A stretch of DNA of 40,377 nt from contig NZ_BMZN01000005.1 in the NCBI RefSeq assembly GCF_014652815.1, positions 197,212-237,588 on the forward strand. The letters are read 5' to 3'. Both the position numbers and the translations under genes were made by a program. Under the pieces are notes generated by a model. That model was not told where the DNA came from. It ran no database searches and saw only the letters and a program-made list of their open reading frames with translations. The stretch is from Alcaligenes pakistanensis (GTDB taxonomy: Bacteria > Pseudomonadota > Gammaproteobacteria > Burkholderiales > Burkholderiaceae_B). Shown one piece after another: positions 24,360 to 32,612 of the stretch. Each line of letters opens with the position of its first letter. Position 1 is the first letter of the stretch.

Positions 24360-25217
24360 CTACGAGGGCAGTTGAAAGAGCCTGGCCGCATTGCCATAGA
24401 ACAGTTTGTCCAGAATCGCATCCTTGAACCCCAGCTGCTGAAAGTCCTCAATACTTTGACTAATCGGACGGAAGGTATAGGACGAGCCAAACAGCAACTG
24501 CTCGGACAGGAAGCTATTGGTTGCTTGCACATACCCCTCGTTTCCAGGCTGGAAAATGTACATATCCGGCACCAGATGCACGTTCTCGTGCAGAAAGGCC
24601 AGGCCTATGGCCTGCTGCACATTGGGCCAATAGCCGTGGTAGACCACCAAAGGCAGGTCTGGAAAGGCTTTAGCCACTTTGGCCAAGCCAGCTGGGTCGT
24701 TAAAGCGAGGGTCTGGCGTGGTGGGGCCACTCATCAGAAAGACGGGCACGTTCAAGTGGCGGGCCAGTTCGTAGATGGGCCAGTAAATCGGGTCATCCGG
24801 GTGACGTGCCGGAACACCAAAACCGGGCTCGATATCGATGCCAGACAGGCCCAGTTCCTTGATGGCGCGTTCGGCCTCCGCCAAGGCTTGCTGTTCGCCC
24901 TGCAGAGCCGGATCAATACCGGCAATGCCCAGCAATTCCTTATGCCCATGGACGATCTGGTGGATGGTGTCGTTGGGCAAATGCTGCGATGGCGTGTGGC
25001 GGCCTACCACGACGGCTTTGCTTAAACCCGCCTGCCGTACTTCGTCTAAAAACCCCTCTTGAGTCAGCGATTTTTCAAAATGGGTATCGCTGCCTAGGGT
25101 GCCCACGCGGCGGTTTAGCCAACGTGCTGTTGCGTGTTCAGGCGAACCGGGCTCTGCCCCAAAGAATTTGTGCAGGAAAGCGGGTCTGCAACGCAGGTCT
25201 ATGATTTTCTGGCTCAT
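24360..25217 (-). CDS. Amidohydrolase-2-like TIM-barrel protein with degenerate metal site
   Basis: A 285-residue protein resembling the amidohydrolase_2 family (hydrolases and decarboxylases). The barrel pattern is recognisable: an N-terminal IIDLRCRP strand, [31 protein letters not shown] and a closing [10 protein letters not shown], the usual family ending. The HxH metal motif after the first strand is replaced by Arg-Cys-Arg (residues 9-11). The late Asp of the GxDxP segment is Ser246 (LFGSSYTF); a His194 (YHG) remains. It may therefore use no metal, have altered chemistry or be a non-catalytic relative. It is the last gene of a three-gene operon and its ATG overlaps the SsuD stop by 4 bases. 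Its link to sulfonate use is inferred from context. Confidence 0.8.
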   Translation of the reverse strand: MSQKIIDLRCRPAFLHKFFGAEPGSPEHATARWLNRRVGTLGSDTHFEKSLTQEGFLDEVRQAGLSKAVVVGRHTPSQHLPNDTIHQIVHGHKELLGIAGIDPALQGEQQALAEAERAIKELGLSGIDIEPGFGVPARHPDDPIYWPIYELARHLNVPVFLMSGPTTPDPRFNDPAGLAKVAKAFPDLPLVVYHGYWPNVQQAIGLAFLHENVHLVPDMYIFQPGNEGYVQATNSFLSEQLLFGSSYTFRPISQSIEDFQQLGFKDAILDKLFYGNAARLFQLPS

Positions 25218-26374
25218 GATGCGGAAGAAAGTTGCTGGTTTTGAACACCGCGTGCGTCAAACGCACCACCGGTCTGGGCGCGATCACTGACGGTCACAGC
25301 CCGTTTACCCAGAAGCGGGAAGACCAGTTCGGCAAAGCGTATGGACTCTTCCAGGTGCGGGTAACCCGAGAGCACAAAGGAGTCGGCCCCCAGGTCTATG
25401 TACTCCTGCAAGCGCTGGGCCACGGTTTTGGCGTCGCCTACCAGGGCCGTGCCTGCCCCACCCCGTACCAGGCCTACACCTGCCCACAAGTTGGGCGACA
25501 CTTCCAGTTGATCGCGACGGCCACCGTGCAGGGCAGCCATGCGTTTCTGGCCCACCGAATCCATCGTGGCGTAATTGGCTTGTGCCTTGGCAATGTCCTC
25601 GTCAGTCAGTTTGCTGATCAGGCGGTTAGCCTCGGCCCAGGCTTCTTCATTGGTTTCCCGCACGATGACGTGCAGGCGCACGCCCAGTTTCAATGTGCGG
25701 CCCCGCGCGGCAGCACGGCGACGGATATCCTCAAATTTTTTGCCTATTGCAGCAGGGGGTTCACCCCACGTCAGATAGGCGTCCACATGCTCCGCAGCCA
25801 GATCGTGGGCGGCGTCCGAGGAACCGCCGAAATACAGTGGGGGATAGGGCTTTTGCACGGGAGGAAAGATGTTGCGGCCGTTCTCTACCTTGAAGTGTTT
25901 ACCCTGGAAATTGACGGTCTCGCCGGATAGCAGTTGACGCCAAATGCTCAGGTATTCATTGGCGTATTCGTAGCGGGTGTCGTGATCCAGAAAAATCCCT
26001 TCGGCAGCCAGCTCGGTGGCATCGCCGCCAGGCACCACATTCAGCAGCAAGCGACCATGCAAAGCCTGGTCCAGCGAGGCGGCCTGCCGTGCGCTGGCAA
26101 CGGGCGAACCCAAGGAGGTACGCAGTGCCACCAGCAGCTTGATGCGTTGGGTAACCGGTACCAGACTGGCTGCCACCACCCAAGGGTCCAGGCAGGAGGC
26201 ACCGGTGGGAATCAGCAGGCCGTCATAGCCCAGGTTTTCGCTGGTGACGGCAATGCTGCGCAGGTACTCGTTGGTCGGTGCACGGCCAAAGTCGGATTTG
26301 CCCAGATAGCGGGTATCGCCCGAGGTGGGCAGGAACCAGAAAATATCAGGTGTGGTGGAGGTGATTTGGCTCAT
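25214..26374 (-). CDS. ssuD: FMNH2-dependent alkanesulfonate monooxygenase
   Basis: SsuD cleaves alkanesulfonates to an aldehyde and sulfite using FMNH2 and O2. The protein is 386 residues, near the usual length, with strong SsuD wording: [99 protein letters not shown] and [11 protein letters not shown]. Residues known to matter in E. coli SsuD appear present: the Cys in ASC, the Arg and His in VRLHV, the Arg in VRGGAG and the Tyr in SGYPH. It overlaps both neighbours by ATGA junctions (reductase upstream, amidohydrolase-like downstream). The substrate range is probably C2 or longer sulfonates. Confidence 0.93.
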   Translation of the reverse strand: MSQITSTTPDIFWFLPTSGDTRYLGKSDFGRAPTNEYLRSIAVTSENLGYDGLLIPTGASCLDPWVVAASLVPVTQRIKLLVALRTSLGSPVASARQAASLDQALHGRLLLNVVPGGDATELAAEGIFLDHDTRYEYANEYLSIWRQLLSGETVNFQGKHFKVENGRNIFPPVQKPYPPLYFGGSSDAAHDLAAEHVDAYLTWGEPPAAIGKKFEDIRRRAAARGRTLKLGVRLHVIVRETNEEAWAEANRLISKLTDEDIAKAQANYATMDSVGQKRMAALHGGRRDQLEVSPNLWAGVGLVRGGAGTALVGDAKTVAQRLQEYIDLGADSFVLSGYPHLEESIRFAELVFPLLGKRAVTVSDRAQTGGAFDARGVQNQQLSSAS

Positions 26375-26958
26375 GCTGCCTGGGCCTCCAGAAGGGTGGC
26401 GCGTTGTGGCAGGCGCGCCTGTACGCCTTGCAAGATGGGTATGGCCAGATCCACGCTGCGCTGTAGGTGTTGCTGTAGGGCTGTGCTGCTGATTTCGCCG
26501 TCCTGTATGTCTTCGGGCGTGGCGTATACCCCGATTGGCAAGGTTAGTGCCTGGAAGAAACTGAACAGGGGCCGCAATTGGTGCTCAATCACCAGAGCGT
26601 GGCGTTGGCTGCCCCCGGTAGCGGCCAGCAGCACGGGCGTGCCGTTTAAGGCGTTCATATCGACCAGATCGAACAGGTGCTTGAGCAAGCCCGGAATGCC
26701 TGCACGGAAGATGGGGGAGCCCACAATCAGAAAGTCTGCCTGTTCAATAGCGCGGATGGCTTGGTGAGCATGGGCTGGCAAGGCGTCCGTGGACAGGGCT
26801 GCGCCCAGTTCGGGCAGCAGGCTGACCAGTTCGATGTTTTGTACGTCCAGTGCCAGTTGATCGTTCAGTGTGTCGCGCAAGGCATCCAGCAATACTTGTG
26901 TGCGGGATGGACGGTGCAGGCTTCCATTCACAATGACGGTTTTCAGGGGGCGGCTCAT
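26371..26958 (-). CDS. NAD(P)H-dependent FMN reductase, SsuE/MsuE type
   Basis: This flavodoxin-fold reductase (195 residues from the ATG at 26958, AAGGA upstream) supplies FMNH2 to the adjacent SsuD, and probably also to the sulfur oxygenases of the island. Motifs are the FMN-phosphate loop [32 protein letters not shown] and [16 protein letters not shown]. At the position of the pi-helix Tyr118 of E. coli SsuE this protein has His126. The methanesulfonate-pathway reductase MsuE is reported to have His there too, so it may be closer to MsuE than SsuE. Residues upstream of the chosen ATG look non-coding. It is the first gene of the minus-strand operon. Confidence 0.88.
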   Translation of the reverse strand: MSRPLKTVIVNGSLHRPSRTQVLLDALRDTLNDQLALDVQNIELVSLLPELGAALSTDALPAHAHQAIRAIEQADFLIVGSPIFRAGIPGLLKHLFDLVDMNALNGTPVLLAATGGSQRHALVIEHQLRPLFSFFQALTLPIGVYATPEDIQDGEISSTALQQHLQRSVDLAIPILQGVQARLPQRATLLEAQAA

Positions 26959-27215
26959 GGCAATTCCTTGCAGTGAAATCAGGGCGAGGTGCCGCCAGGA
27001 AACGGGGGCACCCGTGCGAGTCAATGTCTTGTATTACATGCCTGTTCACCGCTGCCGCGAAAGACAATTAGCTCATGTGTTTATGGGGGTAGCGGGCCCT
27101 TACGCTTTTGATTTGCATATGAAAAGTAGTTTTATTGAATGTGAAAAAATGAGCCCCCGAATAGCAGAGGCTCAAAGCATTGCGATAGGCAAATAAGGTT
27201 CAAAAAAGAGTGCCA
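26959..27215. promoter_or_regulatory. Divergent regulatory region of the reductase operon and cupin gene
   Basis: This is the reductase-proximal part of a 409-base gap between divergent genes, with no convincing gene in it. Bases 27100-27160 are AT-rich and probably hold the promoter of the minus-strand ssu-type operon. Clear operator repeats for the cupin gene begin at 27216. Confidence 0.35.
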
Positions 27216-27284
27216 TGCCAAAACTGGATAGTCCGCGCTGCTGTTGTGCCAGAGCTGGATAGTTTGGTGCCAAATGGATTCATA
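27216..27284 (+). promoter_or_regulatory. AraC-type operator: three direct repeats upstream of the cupin gene
   Basis: Two 17-bp direct repeats, TGCCAAAACTGGATAGT (27216-27232) and TGCCAGAGCTGGATAGT (27247-27263), agree at 15 positions and start 31 bases apart. A third, gapped copy beginning TGCCAAATGGAT starts at 27268, 21 bases further on. Spacings of 31 and 21 bases place the copies on one face of the helix, as in AraC-family sites. The nearby AraC gene at 27877 is the obvious candidate regulator. Confidence 0.65.
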
Positions 27285-27367
27285 GAATGAAAGCAAGCCA
27301 ATCCGGGGGATTGGCATCCGACTGTGTCGCAAGCACGGCGGTTTTATTTCTATGAGAGAGACAAGTC

Positions 27368-27880
27368 ATGACTCAAAACAGCACCCCACCCTACATCGAG
27401 ATCGAAAAACGCATCGACAAGGTACGCGACGAATACGCTCTGGTTGAGGGCCATTTCGATACATCGGAAGAAACCTCTCCCTGGATTCCTTTCGGCCCCA
27501 ATATCTGGCTGCGCCACCTGAGCTTTGATATCCGCAATAACACCTCGGTGCATATCATGCGTGCGGACAAGGGCGGCTCCTTGGGGCGTCACCGCCATCG
27601 CGCTGTGGTGACGGGCTATATCCTGTCTGGCAGCCTGCGTTACGAGGAATACGACTGGGTCGCCCGCGCAGGTCACTACATCCATGAAAGCCCCGGCCGC
27701 ACTCACACTCTGGTGTCCGACGAAGGTATGGAAACTCTGTTCCATCTGGGCACGCCCATCGAGTTCCTGGACGAGAACGACAACATCCTTGAAATCATTG
27801 ATGTGTTCTGGATGATCGACCACTACACCAGCTACTGTAAGCAGCACAATCTGCCCATCAACCAGTCCATGTTCATCTAG
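27368..27880 (+). CDS. Cupin protein of the 2,4'-dihydroxyacetophenone dioxygenase family
   Basis: A 170-residue single-domain cupin related to 2,4'-dihydroxyacetophenone dioxygenase, an iron enzyme first described from an Alcaligenes strain. The metal motif is GRHRHRAVVTGYILSG with His75 and His77, an acidic residue in YEEYDW (Glu93 or Glu94) and His113 in RTHTL. A three-His plus Glu set is expected in this family. The C-terminal half is rich in charged and aromatic residues (VFWMIDHYTSYCKQHN). Many relatives have no proven substrate, so the dioxygenase role is provisional. Its stop codon shares the four bases CTAG with the stop of the convergent AraC gene. AraC-type operator repeats lie upstream. 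Confidence 0.8.
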   Translation: MTQNSTPPYIEIEKRIDKVRDEYALVEGHFDTSEETSPWIPFGPNIWLRHLSFDIRNNTSVHIMRADKGGSLGRHRHRAVVTGYILSGSLRYEEYDWVARAGHYIHESPGRTHTLVSDEGMETLFHLGTPIEFLDENDNILEIIDVFWMIDHYTSYCKQHNLPINQSMFI

Positions 27881-28884
27881 GACTGTTTGAGGCTTGTGTG
27901 CCGTGTCTGCCCCGTTTGATGGGGCAGTTCCTTGAAGCGTTGCTGGTAGTAAGCAGAGAAGCGCCCCAGATGTCCAAAGCCATGCGCCAGTGCCACCTCG
28001 GTGACGTTGGGGCGGGGGTGGCTTTGCAGTACCTGATGCGCGGCGTCCAGACGCAGATTGCGTACCCAGGTCATGGGGGACTGCTTGTAGTGACGGCGGC
28101 ACAGCAGATGCAGGAAGCGGGGGCTCACACCCGCTGCCTGAGCCAGATCATCCAGTGAGAGGCTGGCGTGCAGATGCGCCAGCACATAATTCTTGGCCTG
28201 GAGCAGACGCATTTGCCCTGCTCGGGCAGCGGCTCCCATGGATTCATCCATCAGCGCTTGCACGGCCTGTTCATCGGCTGGATGACACAGCAAAAACAAG
28301 GCCAGACTGCTTTCAATATGCTGCGTCCAGCTTGTCGGGCGATCGCTGTTTTGCGCTGGTAGTAGAAGCAGATGCTGGATGAGATTGGCCCATTGCGGGC
28401 TCATACAGGGGGCCAGCTTGTAGACGCAGCCTCGGGTCATACCCTCTTGTCCCAGAGTCTGATGGCCCACGCCATCAAATAGGCTGTAAGGGATTTTCAC
28501 GATCAGCTGTTCGCAACCGGCTTGCCATAAGGTGCGTACGTTATGGCGGGGCGAGACCACGGCAATATCACCGGGATAGGCCGTTAATTTGTGGTGACCA
28601 TCGCTGATGAATTCCGCGGTGCCCTGCAGGGGCATTTGCACTAGACAGAAATCCCCGAAAGCGTCGGCCTGAATTTCTACCTCGGCACCGTAACCCAGCC
28701 GCATCAGGCTGATCTGATCAATATCGCGGCGGTACAGGCTGGTATTGATGCGCCCTCGACCCCAATGCAAAGCATGCCGGGAAATAGCCCGGCTTAGCGG
28801 CTGATGAGACAGCTCGGCGCTGTGAGATTGGAAGATTGGATGACGGTACAACACCGACAGATCCAAGCCATTTTCTGCCGACAT
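27877..28884 (-). CDS. AraC-family transcriptional regulator
   Basis: A 335-residue regulator. The N-terminal ~200 residues form an AraC-binding-like sensor domain (INTSLYRRDIDQISLMRLGYG, PLQGTAEFISDG, YPGDIAVVSPRHNVRTLW). The C-terminal ~100 residues hold the two helix-turn-helix motifs: SLSLDDLAQAAGVSPRFLHLL, then VRNLRLDAAHQVL and NVTEVALAHGFGHLGRFSAY. Regulators of this layout often control aromatic catabolism. It faces the cupin gene tail to tail with overlapping stops, and the cupin promoter carries AraC-like direct repeats. Control of the cupin gene is therefore the simplest reading. The effector is unknown. Confidence 0.9.
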   Translation of the reverse strand: MSAENGLDLSVLYRHPIFQSHSAELSHQPLSRAISRHALHWGRGRINTSLYRRDIDQISLMRLGYGAEVEIQADAFGDFCLVQMPLQGTAEFISDGHHKLTAYPGDIAVVSPRHNVRTLWQAGCEQLIVKIPYSLFDGVGHQTLGQEGMTRGCVYKLAPCMSPQWANLIQHLLLLPAQNSDRPTSWTQHIESSLALFLLCHPADEQAVQALMDESMGAAARAGQMRLLQAKNYVLAHLHASLSLDDLAQAAGVSPRFLHLLCRRHYKQSPMTWVRNLRLDAAHQVLQSHPRPNVTEVALAHGFGHLGRFSAYYQQRFKELPHQTGQTRHTSLKQS

Positions 28885-29187
28885 TGGGAACCCCCGTTCC
28901 AGAGCATAACGATGCGCGTGATCAGCTCGTAGTGTAGGAGTTGTGCGGCTTGGCGTGCATGGGGGCTATCCCTGATCGTGGCTTTGATCTGGATAAATAT
29001 CCTTTTTTTACAATAGGATAGACGATTTATTTGTTTGCTTGAGGTTTAAAAGAAGCAGCCTGAGTTCAGGTTCTGTCCTTAAGACATGAGCACATGACGA
29101 ATTCTGAACTTTTAGCGCCCTGCTGCATGGTCTCCATTGAGCGTCATGATGGCACTTTCAACCGTGCTGACCATGCCGTTCTCTGTC
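28885..29187. promoter_or_regulatory. Intergenic region upstream of the AraC gene
   Basis: No gene is seen in these 303 bases. An AT-rich part (28985-29050) contains CTGGATA at 28989, the mirror TATCC at 28998 and GGATAG at 29016. They recall the CTGGATAGT half of the cupin operator and could be autoregulatory sites. An inverted pair AGTTCAG (29063) / CTGAACT (29104) lies nearer the TauE-type gene end. No clear terminator was found. Confidence 0.3.
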
Positions 29188-29934
29188 TTAGATAAAGGGC
29201 CGGATAATCAGCTGCAAGCCCAGTACAGCCAGAAACAGCAGCAAGCATTGTTTGAAACGGCGCGGGCTGATGTGCACGCGGATTTTCTGCCCCAGCCACA
29301 TGCCTAGCAAAGACGGCAAAATCACCAAAGTGGACATGCCTAGCTGATTAAGCCGGAACACATCGTGCATGAACAAGCCGCCTGCCAATGCCAGGGTGGA
29401 AACAGTAAAGGACAGCCCCAAGGCTTGCACCAGTTCATCCTTGTCCAGATTCAGGGCTTGCAGATACGGCACGGCGGGCATCACAAAGACACCGGTAATG
29501 CCTGTGACGATACCGGTCACCAGACCAATCAGGGGGGATAGCCACGGCTCCAGGCGAGGCGGAATGGTCAAGGCGGGAGCCAGTAGTGCATAGCCTGCGT
29601 AGATCAAGAGGGCAATACCCAAAGCCATGCCCGACAGTTGCGGGGCGGTATTGGCCAGCAAGGATGATCCCCATAAGGTGCCCACCACAATGGTCACAAT
29701 CAAAGGCCAGAGTCGACGCAGCAAAGAGCCTATTGCTGGTCCTGAAAAGCATTGCCAGACATTGGTGACAAAAGAGGGAATCACCAATAAGGCAGCGGCA
29801 GAGGCGGGAGACATCAGCATGCCCAGTAAGCTCATGGCCACAGTGGGCAGACCCATGCCCGTAATGCCTTTGACCATGCCAGCGACCAGAAAGATGAGGC
29901 TGATCAGGGAGAGAAGAAAGAGAGATTCGTGCAT
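29188..29934 (-). CDS. TSUP (TauE/SafE) family membrane transporter
   Basis: A 248-residue inner-membrane protein with seven or eight hydrophobic segments. The first contains LVAGMVKGITGMGLPTVAMS, the hallmark TSUP repeat, and a second repeat reads GIVTGITGVFVMPAVPYLQAL. Family members move sulfite, sulfoacetate, taurine-derived anions or other organic acids, usually outward. In this setting, 2 kb from a sulfite-releasing SsuD operon, export of surplus sulfite is an attractive but unproven role. It is divergent from a LysR gene with an 89-base shared promoter region carrying a clean palindrome. Confidence 0.88.
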   Translation of the reverse strand: MHESLFLLSLISLIFLVAGMVKGITGMGLPTVAMSLLGMLMSPASAAALLVIPSFVTNVWQCFSGPAIGSLLRRLWPLIVTIVVGTLWGSSLLANTAPQLSGMALGIALLIYAGYALLAPALTIPPRLEPWLSPLIGLVTGIVTGITGVFVMPAVPYLQALNLDKDELVQALGLSFTVSTLALAGGLFMHDVFRLNQLGMSTLVILPSLLGMWLGQKIRVHISPRRFKQCLLLFLAVLGLQLIIRPFI

Positions 29935-29988
29935 GCCCGTATTGAAGCGTGGCGGTTAGCTGGGCACAATGTGGATTTTAGGGCATAT

Positions 29989-30007
29989 CCTTCGGTTTAT
30001 CCGAAGG
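29989..30007. promoter_or_regulatory. LysR-type operator between the TSUP and LysR genes
   Basis: Exact arms CCTTCGG (29989-29995) and CCGAAGG (30001-30007) flank TTTAT. The dyad contains a T-N11-A arrangement (29992 to 30004) expected for LysR sites. It is 17 bases upstream of the LysR start and 55 bases upstream of the divergent TSUP start. Confidence 0.65.
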
Positions 30008-30023
30008 GTTTAAGGGTGGTGGC

Positions 30024-30917
30024 ATGCGATTGGGTTTAGCGGATCTTCATTTGTTCTTGAGCATTGTTGATGCTGGCAGCATCACGCAGGGAGCGGTACG
30101 CGCCAATCTGGCACTGGCTTCAGCCAGCGAGCGTTTACGGCGTATTGAAGAGGATGCAGGCGTGCCTTTGCTGGAGCGTTTGCCGCGCGGTGTGGTCACG
30201 ACGGAAGCGGGCGAGGCGCTGGCCCACCATGCACGCCTGATGATGCGTCAGCATGATTTGTTGAAGGGAGAGTTGCAGGATTTTGCGACCGGGGCGCGGG
30301 GGACTTTGCATTTTTACGCCAATACGGCGGCCTTGACGGAGTTTCTGCCGTCTCGATTGGCTCCTTGGTTGGCGCAGCGGCCGAATCTTCACATTGAACT
30401 GAAAGAGCGCACCAGCGCGGATATTGTGCGCACAGTTGTCGCTGGTTTGGCCGAGGCCGGTGTGGTGTCGGATGCGGTACAGGCTGCAGGGCTGGTGTTG
30501 GAACCGGTTGCTAAGGACTATCTGGTGCTGATTATGGCGGCGGCTCATCCTTTGGCGGCGCACAGCAAATTGAGCCTGCCTGATGTTCTGCATGAGCCCT
30601 TCGTGGGTTTGATGCCCGGCAACGCTTTGCAAGACCATATCGACGAACATGCGCGCGCTGCCGGTCATGCTCTGGCCCATCGTATCCGCATGAAAACCTT
30701 CGAGGGGCTCTGCCAGATGGTGGCCCACGGTGTGGGTCTGGGGATTGTTCCGCAAGGCGTGGCTGGCCGCTACAAGCGCCGCCACGGCTTTGTAGCGCGG
30801 CCTTTAAGCGACATCTGGGCCAAGCGCTCCTTGTGCCTGTGTTATCAGGAGTGGGACGCCCTATCCAAACCCATGAAGAGCTTGCTGCAACATTTGGGGG
30901 CTAAAGCTGAGGCCTGA
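30024..30917 (+). CDS. LysR-family transcriptional regulator
   Basis: A 297-residue LysR regulator. The N-terminal winged helix-turn-helix covers about residues 1-60 (LADLHLFLSIVDAGSITQGA, then ASASERLRRIEEDAGVPLLERLPRG). A co-inducer-binding domain of the periplasmic-binding type follows (LHFYANTAALTEFLPSRLAPW, VGLMPGNALQDHID, GLCQMVAHGVGLGIVPQG). The start has no strong ribosome site, but the ATG at 30024 gives the standard LysR N-terminus. It is divergent from the TSUP transporter gene with a palindrome between them. It therefore probably controls that transporter and itself. The effector is unknown. Confidence 0.92.
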   Translation: MRLGLADLHLFLSIVDAGSITQGAVRANLALASASERLRRIEEDAGVPLLERLPRGVVTTEAGEALAHHARLMMRQHDLLKGELQDFATGARGTLHFYANTAALTEFLPSRLAPWLAQRPNLHIELKERTSADIVRTVVAGLAEAGVVSDAVQAAGLVLEPVAKDYLVLIMAAAHPLAAHSKLSLPDVLHEPFVGLMPGNALQDHIDEHARAAGHALAHRIRMKTFEGLCQMVAHGVGLGIVPQGVAGRYKRRHGFVARPLSDIWAKRSLCLCYQEWDALSKPMKSLLQHLGAKAEA

Positions 30918-31047
30918 ACTCCAAGCCTTTTGACTGGAAATCATTTCCTGCCCGCTCGTGTTGCAAGCAGCCAGTGGGGGAATGATAGGCGTACGTCGCG
31001 TGCTGGTTTCCGCATTTTCTGTCGGATTAAGCGGCTCGCCGGTATCG

Positions 31048-31950
31048 TTATTCCAGCCCTTCCATCTTGGTCGCCACAAGTGGTTCTTGCGATGCTGCGG
31101 GCTCAGTCAGGCTAACCTTTACCCCAATATCAGCCGGTTTCGCGTAGTGCAGGCTGCTGGTTACCAAGGCATTGACGCCCGTTGCAGCATACGCGGCGGC
31201 ATTGCCTGCATGAATCCCGCCCGCCGCCAAAATTGTGATGTTGGGATGTGCCTTGCGTAGAGCAGGCACGATGTGTGCCAGCGTTTCAGGTGGTACTTTG
31301 TCGAACTGCACCACATCCGCGCCAGCTTGGGCCGCACTATAGGCTTCGTCCAGATCTGCCGCTTCGATCACGATTTTCTTCTCGCACAAAGCGTATTTAT
31401 GGCGGGCAATGGCACGGGCCACCTCTTCCCAACCGCCCATCAGGGCGCGGTGCTGAGGGAAGATCAAAATGGTTTCACCCAGGCCCAAGCGGTGCGGCAT
31501 GGCTCCGCCCGATAGCGTGGCTTTTAAAGCCAGCTTGCGTACACCGGGGGCATGTTTGCGGGTGGTTAAGACAGCAACGGATGCATTCACGGTTTGCACG
31601 GCCTGCACGACTTGATGTGTCAGGGTGGCAATGCCGCAGGTAAATTCCAGCAGGTTTTGCCCTACTTTCCAGGCCCGCAGCAAGGTGTTTGCCGGGCCTT
31701 GTGCCTGCAAAATAGTTTGGCCGGGCATGGCCGCCACACCGCTGGGTGTGTAATGCTGGGTTTGCCCGCCACAAGAGCGCACAATTTCTGCCACTTCTTC
31801 TGTGCCGGCGATGCGGATAGGATCACGCGCCACATAACGTAGGGTGGTGTTCTGGCTGTGCAGGCCCAGCATATGGCTGGTCAGGTCCAGATAAGAGGCG
31901 TCTTCGCCAATCCACTGATCGAATTGGCTTTGTTCAAAAAAGACCGTCAT
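31048..31950 (-). CDS. modD: ModD-type protein (molybdenum transport-associated, quinolinate phosphoribosyltransferase fold)
   Basis: A 300-residue protein of the ModD family, which has the fold of nicotinate-nucleotide pyrophosphorylase and is found with molybdate transport genes. Its biochemical role is not settled. Motifs match the QPRTase fold: TLRYVARDPIRIAGTEEV, NLLEFTCGIATLTHQVV, TTRKHAPGVRKLALKATLSGGAMPHRLGL, EAADLDEAYSAAQAGADVVQFDK and ITILAAGGIHAGNAAAYA. The ATG at 31950 overlaps the modB stop by 4 bases. A longer frame into modB was rejected because it reads as an off-frame shadow of that gene. It is the last gene of the operon, convergent with the LysR gene. Confidence 0.88.
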   Translation of the reverse strand: MTVFFEQSQFDQWIGEDASYLDLTSHMLGLHSQNTTLRYVARDPIRIAGTEEVAEIVRSCGGQTQHYTPSGVAAMPGQTILQAQGPANTLLRAWKVGQNLLEFTCGIATLTHQVVQAVQTVNASVAVLTTRKHAPGVRKLALKATLSGGAMPHRLGLGETILIFPQHRALMGGWEEVARAIARHKYALCEKKIVIEAADLDEAYSAAQAGADVVQFDKVPPETLAHIVPALRKAHPNITILAAGGIHAGNAAAYAATGVNALVTSSLHYAKPADIGVKVSLTEPAASQEPLVATKMEGLE

Positions 31951-32612
31951 TTTTGACTCCCGTAGCGCCGCAGCGCCCAAAAACAGGTCAGTGCTGTCAG
32001 TCCCAATAGCCAGGACAGAGCATTGGCACAGCCTGTGTCGCCATCCAGGACGGCGTTGTAGATCGATAAAGACAGGGTTTCGGTACGGCCCGCGATATTG
32101 CCACCCAACATCAGCGAAATGCCGACTTCGCCCATGGCTCGGCCACCAGACAGAATCAGGCCAGTTGCCAAGGCAGGCCGTAACAAAGGCAGCTCTACCC
32201 GGAAGAAGTAAGACCACCTGCCGTGGCCCAGCGTGGCAGCGGCTTCACGCAGCCGTGGCGACAAGCTGTTCATGCTGTTCTGCACGGGTTTGACCATTAA
32301 GGGCAAGCCCGCAATAAATGCCGCAATCAATAAGGCCACAGGCTGGAAAACAATATTGGGCGACCAGCCGGTGGCATTGGCCAGCCAGCCTTGCCGCCCC
32401 AATGCAAGCAACAGCAAGTAGCCAATCACAATGGGTGGAAAGACCAACGGCAGGCTTACCAGCGAATCGAGCAACCCATGGCCTGGGAAGCGGGTTCTGG
32501 ACAAGATCCAGGCCAAGGCCACACCCAGAACCAGTTGAGCGACCAAAGTGGCGGCCAGCACAGTCACACTCAGGCCCAGCGAGCTGCTGGTGCAGCTCAT
32601 CCAGGCAGGCAT
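31947..32612 (-). CDS. modB: Molybdate-type ABC importer permease
   Basis: A 221-residue inner-membrane permease of the ModB/CysT family. About five membrane segments are visible. Family motifs are the LGVALAWILSRTRFPGHGLLDSL region, SLPLVFPPIVIGYLLL, the coupling loop segment SPRLREAAATLGHGRWSYF, and GRAMGEVGISLMLGGNIAGRTETLSLSIY, a strong ModB ending. It starts on the last base of the modA stop codon (TAATG) and overlaps modD by 4 bases, so all three are translationally coupled. No ATPase gene (modC) is present next to it, so the energy subunit must be encoded elsewhere. Confidence 0.9.
   Translation of the reverse strand: MPAWMSCTSSSLGLSVTVLAATLVAQLVLGVALAWILSRTRFPGHGLLDSLVSLPLVFPPIVIGYLLLLALGRQGWLANATGWSPNIVFQPVALLIAAFIAGLPLMVKPVQNSMNSLSPRLREAAATLGHGRWSYFFRVELPLLRPALATGLILSGGRAMGEVGISLMLGGNIAGRTETLSLSIYNAVLDGDTGCANALSWLLGLTALTCFWALRRYGSQK

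Noticed and set aside
31951-32217. N-terminal extension of modD into modB
   Set aside because: The extra residues are an off-frame reading of modB. The ATG at 31950 with ATGA coupling gives a normal ModD length.
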